Part shown: in pieces, positions 59,205 through 64,000 of the stretch
Layout of the letters: each line of letters opens with the position of its first letter
Numbering within the stretch: the first letter of the stretch is position 1
NCBI RefSeq assembly: GCF_023278565.1
Contig: NC_064673.1
Span: 3,348,001 to 3,412,000 of the forward strand
Direction: 5' to 3'
DNA: 64,000 nucleotides
Origin: Colletotrichum lupini
Lineage: Eukaryota > Ascomycota > Sordariomycetes > Glomerellales > Glomerellaceae
Notes under the pieces: generated by a model
The model's database searches: none
The model's input: only the letters and a program-made list of their open reading frames with translations
What the model was told of the DNA's origin: nothing
Program-made: the position numbers and the translations under genes

Positions 59205-60644
59205 TTACATCCACATCAGATTCCGGCTCTGCCTCCGGTTCTGCTGCCACAACGGCCTCTCCTCAGACCCATCAGCCCGTTGGCCCGCATTCGTCGCCCC
59301 AGCGCCAGCGCCGTAAGGGCTCCCATCCGTACCCGAACTGGTCGCTCTGTGTCCCCCTTCACCCCCACGCCCAACAGCGTCATTATACCCTCTGGAAAAC
59401 TCCTCCATCTCGCCGTGGTGCGTGAGCGGGGTGTCGTCCCCCGTCGACCGGGACGCGCCGGACGCAGAGGCGCCGCTGGCGGGGTTATATCCTCCGTGGG
59501 GGGCGGACGACGGCGGGCTGTTGGCGGATCGGCCTCCGCTGGTGGAGGTGGTGTTGCCGTGGGCGCCTGGCATCATGGATGGGTGGCCGCAGCCTGCCTG
59601 GTCGAACATCACCTCGCCGCCGGGCACGGGTGTGAAGTCCTTTTGGTTGGTTTGGGGGCTGTGGAGAAGTTAGTTTCGTTGACTTGATGATTGTGTCATG
59701 GACAGGTTTTGGACTTACACATAAGTGGGACCTTTGCCAGCGCCAGGACCGAGACGCTTGTTGCCACGCTTGCGCTTGCGCATCCAGAGTGCTACTGAGA
59801 CGAGGGCGACGAATACAGCGCAGCCGCCGATAACACCACCGATAATGCCCCCGTTACGTCTCAGTCCTGCCGCGGCAGCCTCGGCGTTTACTGGAGGAGC
59901 GCTGCTAGTGGCTGCTGGCGCAGACGAGGCTGATGACTCTGATGACGTTGTGGAGGTGGTTGAAGATGAGCTGGTCGTGGAGCTGGTGGTTGAGCTCGAA
60001 GAGCTTGTAGTCGTAGAAGAACTGCTCGACGAGCTTGAGCTGCTGGAGGAAGAGCTACTCGATGAAGCGGTCTCCTGTCTCGTGACGAGGCCTGAGATGT
60101 GCGTAATGGCCACCGTGGTGCTGAGTCCTGAAGCAGTAGCAGCAACAGTCGTACCCTGACTTGTCGTGCCGCATCCATACTGGTAAGCACCGCCATCGAA
60201 ACTATTGCGGTAGCAGACATTAGAGCCCTGGCAAGTGAAGATGTACGGATCCGAAGCGGTTTGAGTGGGGCTGTTCTCGTCGACACAGCTCGTGTAGACA
60301 CCCGTCGTACAGGCGGCGCCGTTCGGGCAGCAGCCGATGGCCGAGACGGAAGCGTCCATGGCGCAGTGGGAACCAGCAGAGCATGTCGCCGGCAGATTTG
60401 GGTCACCGCCGAGGTACCCGCAGACTGTATTGGTGCTGTCATCCTGCCTCCTCATGATACCCAGCCATGGTGCCGGTGTTGCCAGCGGCCAGCTACGGAC
60501 GTCCAATGTGCGGTAGGCGATGTGAACTTGAGCATGTTCTGTTTGACGGGGGAGAGCGCCGGCTTCGGTCAGGGCGAAGATATTCGAGAGAAGCAGTATC
60601 GCGGCCGTGTGCGGTAGCCGCGCGAAGCAGTCGTTCAATAACAT
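59205..60644 (-). CDS. Ser-rich single-pass membrane protein (Mid2/WSC-sensor-like)
   Basis: Two exons, 60644-59719 and 59658-59205, 459 residues. The order is a signal peptide (TAAILLLSNIFALTEAG), a Cys-rich ectodomain (about residues 75-165, with CGYLGGDPNLPATC, AIGCCPNGAAC, YTSCVDEN, FTCQGSNVC), and a long Ser/Thr stalk (more than 15 Ser in a row, then mixed Ser/Thr, about 195-245). Then come one membrane span (GGVIGGCAVFVALVSVALW), a stop-transfer basic cluster RKRKRGNKR, and a cytoplasmic tail rich in Gly, Ser and Pro. This layout is that of fungal cell-wall stress sensors of the Mid2/WSC type, which signal to the cell-integrity pathway. The ectodomain is not a canonical WSC domain, so the exact class is open. 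Confidence 0.75.
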
Positions 60645-62807
60645 CTTGGTGTTGTAGGGAACTCTGCGAGACGACCTTTTTCTCCTAGCTCGGCCCTTCC
60701 TGGACTTTCCTTCCTTTTCCCTGTTCCGAAAAATTACCTCCGCTGAAGACTAGGATGAGTTATGACGAGAGTTGTTGCTCAATGGTATCCATATAATTGA
60801 TAACAGAGCAAAGAGACAAAAGAGACTAGGAGAAGGAGACGTGAAATCTAGAGTGATGAGTAAAAGGGTACTAGGATAGGCAAAAAAGGAAAAGAATGAG
60901 AAGGAAGAAACCGATGCTGATGGGGGATTGGGCGACGGAGTGTAATTTAGATCGGAACAGGGACCTCTGGAGGGTGGAGGAGGGGGGTGTTCATCCTCCG
61001 GGCCCCCGGGGGGCGACGCCAACGAGGCTGACGTTGATTGGGGAGCTGTGTTTCAAGGATCCTCCGATCGTGAGCATACCAAGATTCGACTCTCTCACTC
61101 GAGAAAAGAAGGGAAGGGGGAGGGGCTGCCGGCCCCTCCTGGGCCCCAAATGCAACAAGAAAGCATGCCTTACCGTCGTACAACAGCCCGCAGATTCGCA
61201 CCGCTCGGGGCGTTACCGGGGGTCTGAAGATCTCTTGGGATCATTCATACATTGGGGTCTTTGGAGGGGAACGTTTCTGCCGTGTACCGTGGCGATGAGA
61301 GACAAGCGCCCGCCCGGGACCAGTCCGTGCGGATCTGAGAACCGCGCAGGCAGCAGAAAGGCGAGGGAGGCTCGGTGCCGGTGAGAGTGCGAGGTGAGGC
61401 TAGTGAGTTCGAGCTACGGATGCTACGTGAGAAAAGAAGGATTGGCAGACGGAAGCTAAGAAGAAGGGAAGCCAGGAACAGGCGGAAAGCTTTGAGAACT
61501 TTTTTCGTTCGCAATTTGCTTCTACCCACCTACCGGCCGAGCGAGTCGCTCATGCTTTCGACTGGCCTGACCTGAGCTGGTCTGAGTATGATCCTGATTG
61601 CTTGATGGGGGGGAACAACAAGACATGACGAGAAGCCCGATTGTGGTTCGTGAAAGAGTGATCGTCCCGTCGGGCTCGCTCGCCGCTCGCTGTGTCCGGC
61701 TGCAGACTTCTGTGCATGGCTCCCGTGGCCTCTGCAGGAGGTGATACAGATCATACAGACACCAGACAGCGGCTGGCCCCCAAGATGCCAAAGCTGTTGT
61801 TTCTCCTCTAGTGGAACTTTGAAGTTGTACCTCAGCCCGCCCCTCCCTCTCTCTTTCTCGTCACCATTGTCTGGAACGATCTTGGGGGCAGCCGTTGGTC
61901 TTCCTTCCAAGGCCCTTTGTTCTCTCGAGGGTCGCCCAACTTGTCAAACTTGCATGTTGGTTTGGCCGTTCAAGTCCAAGTAGACAGGGATGAGAGAATG
62001 AATAAAAAAGACGGAAGAAGTCATTCGATGGGGGATATTGAAGGAGTTGGGGACCCAACGGGGGAAATGGAGCTGGATCGTTGGATCGTTGGAACGAAGT
62101 GGGTTTGGGCCAGAGAGCAGGGGCCATTGAGGCGCGTTTGTCCTCGCTTGTTTGCGCTGCCTCCACCAAGCCAGATCCTCCGGACATTACGCCGCTTATT
62201 TGCACTGTTTTGGATAATGATATATGCAGTATAATCACAGTAGCACAGTGTCTGGTGATCGCAGATCGCAGGCTGGCGGCAGTCATGGTGCTTTTTTTAA
62301 CACGCGCTAATTCCCGCGCCAGGTGGATCCCCGTGGCGATGCTGTCGAATCGTCAAATCAGATACCTTCCATATTACCTAATCAGGGTCTTACGGTACGT
62401 ACACACACCACGACATTTGAACTTGCCGCAGCAGCATCATCATCCAAACCTGAAGTGCGATCAACTTATCACAACCCCCCAAAGTCTTCACCTGCGATTA
62501 TTCGCGCAAGAATCAGAGAACAGATGTGCCGACATACTGCACTCGCAGTCCATTCCATTCATGCATGCATGTCAGAAGCAACGCTGTGTTGTTTCATGAC
62601 GACATTCCCAAGAGTCCGATTGGTGTCAGCACGAACTAGGCACCTGAGGTAAGGTAAGAAGCTTGTTCTCGGACACATCAAAGGTCCATCTAAACTGCCA
62701 AAACGCCCGAGCTATTCTACGCTACACTGATTGTACACATGATGCCACAATCCAGGGCAAGGCAAGTAGGTACCTTGGCTCGGAACAGTGGCCGTCATGT
62801 TCCCCCT
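60645..62807. other. intergenic region, no supported gene
   Basis: About 2.2 kb upstream of the membrane protein and downstream of the RTA1-like gene. Several open frames (60896-61384 and 61530-61910, both strands) are low-complexity or Arg/Pro-rich with no domain. Probably promoter and long leader. Confidence 0.4.
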
Positions 62808-64000
62808 CTAAACATGACGGCTTCCCCTAGCGCCAGTCCTGTCATCGCTGTCATATTCATCCGCCGCCAACGGCCTCTCCTCCATAGCAACATAGTCACC
62901 CTCATCACTATCCACCTCCAAGCCCGCCGCCTTTTCCTTCTTCTGCTGCTCCCTCGCCGCCTTCTTGGCCAGCTTGGACTCCCTCTTGGCAGCCTTCCTC
63001 TCCAGCTTCACCTGCTTCTTCTCCTGCCTCGACAGCCGAGGGAACTCGCTGTTGTCGCCCCTGAGCACGATACCCGGATGCACAGCGTTGAGCAGCACGA
63101 GCGCGAGCACCATCGGCAGTGCGTCGAGCCCGAACGCGTAGTTCTCGTTTGTCAGAATCGGGTTGTCCATGTTCGCCCCCGGTCCGAACTCGACCAACCG
63201 AAAGATGATCCGGATCTCCGCGAAGAATAAGTGTCAGCTCGGTCCGTTCATCCCGTCTTCTTGTCAAACATGTTCTGTCATACAGGGGTGGGGGGATAAG
63301 GAGGTGCAGGTTGCAAAGACAACTAAGAAAAGAAAAGAACTCACAATGATGAGAACCAACACCACAAACATCACCAACACCATGGCCCCGATCCGTTTCA
63401 AGTTGAGGTTGAATCTCTGTGCCCGCCTCATCTTGACGTAGAAGCGACCCATGAGCCCGCAAAAGACGATAATGAAAGCGAGCTGCAGCCCGCACCCAAT
63501 CATGTACACCTGCTTGCCGGTCCGCAGGATGGAGTCGTCCGATGCGACCTCCGTGTTGGACATCATCGCGCCGCCCGCCCCTTGCACCAGGAAGCAGACG
63601 ACGTCCATGGTGACAAAGATTTTGGTGAGGGCCGTCGCTTTGATGCGGAACACGCGCTGGTCGGGCAGGACGAAGTAGACGAGTCTGGCGGAGAGCATGT
63701 AGGCGAATGCATTGATCCCTGGACGGCGTCAGCTTTCTAGCTTGGACTTTGGCTTCTCGTCACGCAGATGTGATACGGAGTCATGCAGTGAAACGAACAT
63801 AGTGGAGCGAGTAGAAACAAGAGCTGCCCGCCAATCTGGTAACCAATCTGCTGTTGGTCCCTGGCGCCGAGGGACCGGAGAATGAAAGCTATCAGTTCCC
63901 ACGACGCGCCGACGCAAAGAACCCAGCAGAATCTCTGTCTCGGCGTTAGTTTTGAAGCTATTTGGACTGAAGGACAAGCAGCATCGTGTACCTTTCTGTA
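62808..64000 (-). CDS. RTA1-like multi-pass membrane protein, 5' end outside window
   Basis: Four exons are visible: the end of one at 64000-63992, then 63934-63799, 63718-63345 and 63215-62808; the start lies beyond the window. The phases fit: each join restores a continuous protein (APLWINAFAYML, then VLIIIRIIFRLVEF). Family signatures are present: GARDQQQIGYQIGGQLLFLLAPL, MDVVCFLVQGAGGAMM, MIGCGLQLAFIIVFCGLM, and FRLVEFGPGANMDNPILTNENYAFGLDALPM, with about five membrane helices visible of the seven usual. The C-terminal tail after the last helix is highly charged (Lys/Arg/Glu-rich, then acidic). RTA1 proteins are fungal lipid-translocation or stress-resistance membrane proteins; the substrate is unknown. 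Confidence 0.85.

Overview
This window looks like nuclear DNA of a filamentous ascomycete (Pezizomycotina, most likely Sordariomycetes). The genes have short GT-AG introns of about 40-160 bp. The gene families are typical of such fungi: HET domain, Zn2Cys6/fungal_trans regulator, HsbA, RTA1, sphingolipid C9-methyltransferase and several P450-type genes. GC-balanced gene blocks alternate sharply with very AT-rich blocks nearly devoid of CpA/TpG, the signature of repeat-induced point mutation (RIP) of transposons. I cannot name the species.

Layout. 157-15000: GNAT acetyltransferase (-), HsbA-like secreted protein (+), a damaged adenylate/nucleotide kinase (-), cytochrome P450 (+), small SRPBCC protein (+), secreted-type SET-domain protein (-), and a secreted choice-of-anchor-B/LVIVD-like protein (-). 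15990-17035: a small AT-rich repeat island. 17036-21461: mostly gene-poor, with one small Cys-containing secreted protein (+). 21462-48008: the centre of interest. 49175-64000: F-box-like gene carrying one in-frame stop (+), HET protein (+), sphingolipid C9-methyltransferase (-), PLP-dependent serine/threonine dehydratase-racemase (+), Ser-rich single-pass membrane protein (-), and an RTA1-like membrane protein running off the right edge (-).

The central region reads as a wrecked aromatic (phenylacetate/tyrosine) catabolism cluster. It holds a Zn2Cys6 regulator (+), a CYP504-type phenylacetate hydroxylase (-), homogentisate 1,2-dioxygenase (HGD, -), fumarylacetoacetate hydrolase (-), and divergent from the last a small Dabb-domain protein (+). 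In the known fungal pathway, phenylacetate is hydroxylated by CYP504 enzymes towards homogentisate. HGD then opens the ring, and FAH finishes to fumarate and acetoacetate. Here HGD is destroyed in three ways. A Ty1/copia-type LTR retrotransposon (36164-44723, 205-bp LTRs, 5-bp duplication GGCAC) sits in its second exon. A TAG stop interrupts the frame at 36072-36074. The coding sequence also ends at a splice donor at 35263, just before the three iron-ligand residues, next to a second RIP-degraded block (about 26750-35136) containing Ty3/gypsy integrase and reverse transcriptase remnants. The neighbouring P450, FAH, regulator and Dabb genes have open frames.

An 8-bp word, CTCGGAAC/GTTCCGAG, recurs upstream of the P450, HGD and FAH/Dabb, and a related CGGAAC-N-GTTCCG site lies upstream of the regulator. 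This suggests one regulator once controlled all of them. Functional assignments rest on family motifs read by eye; no database search was run.
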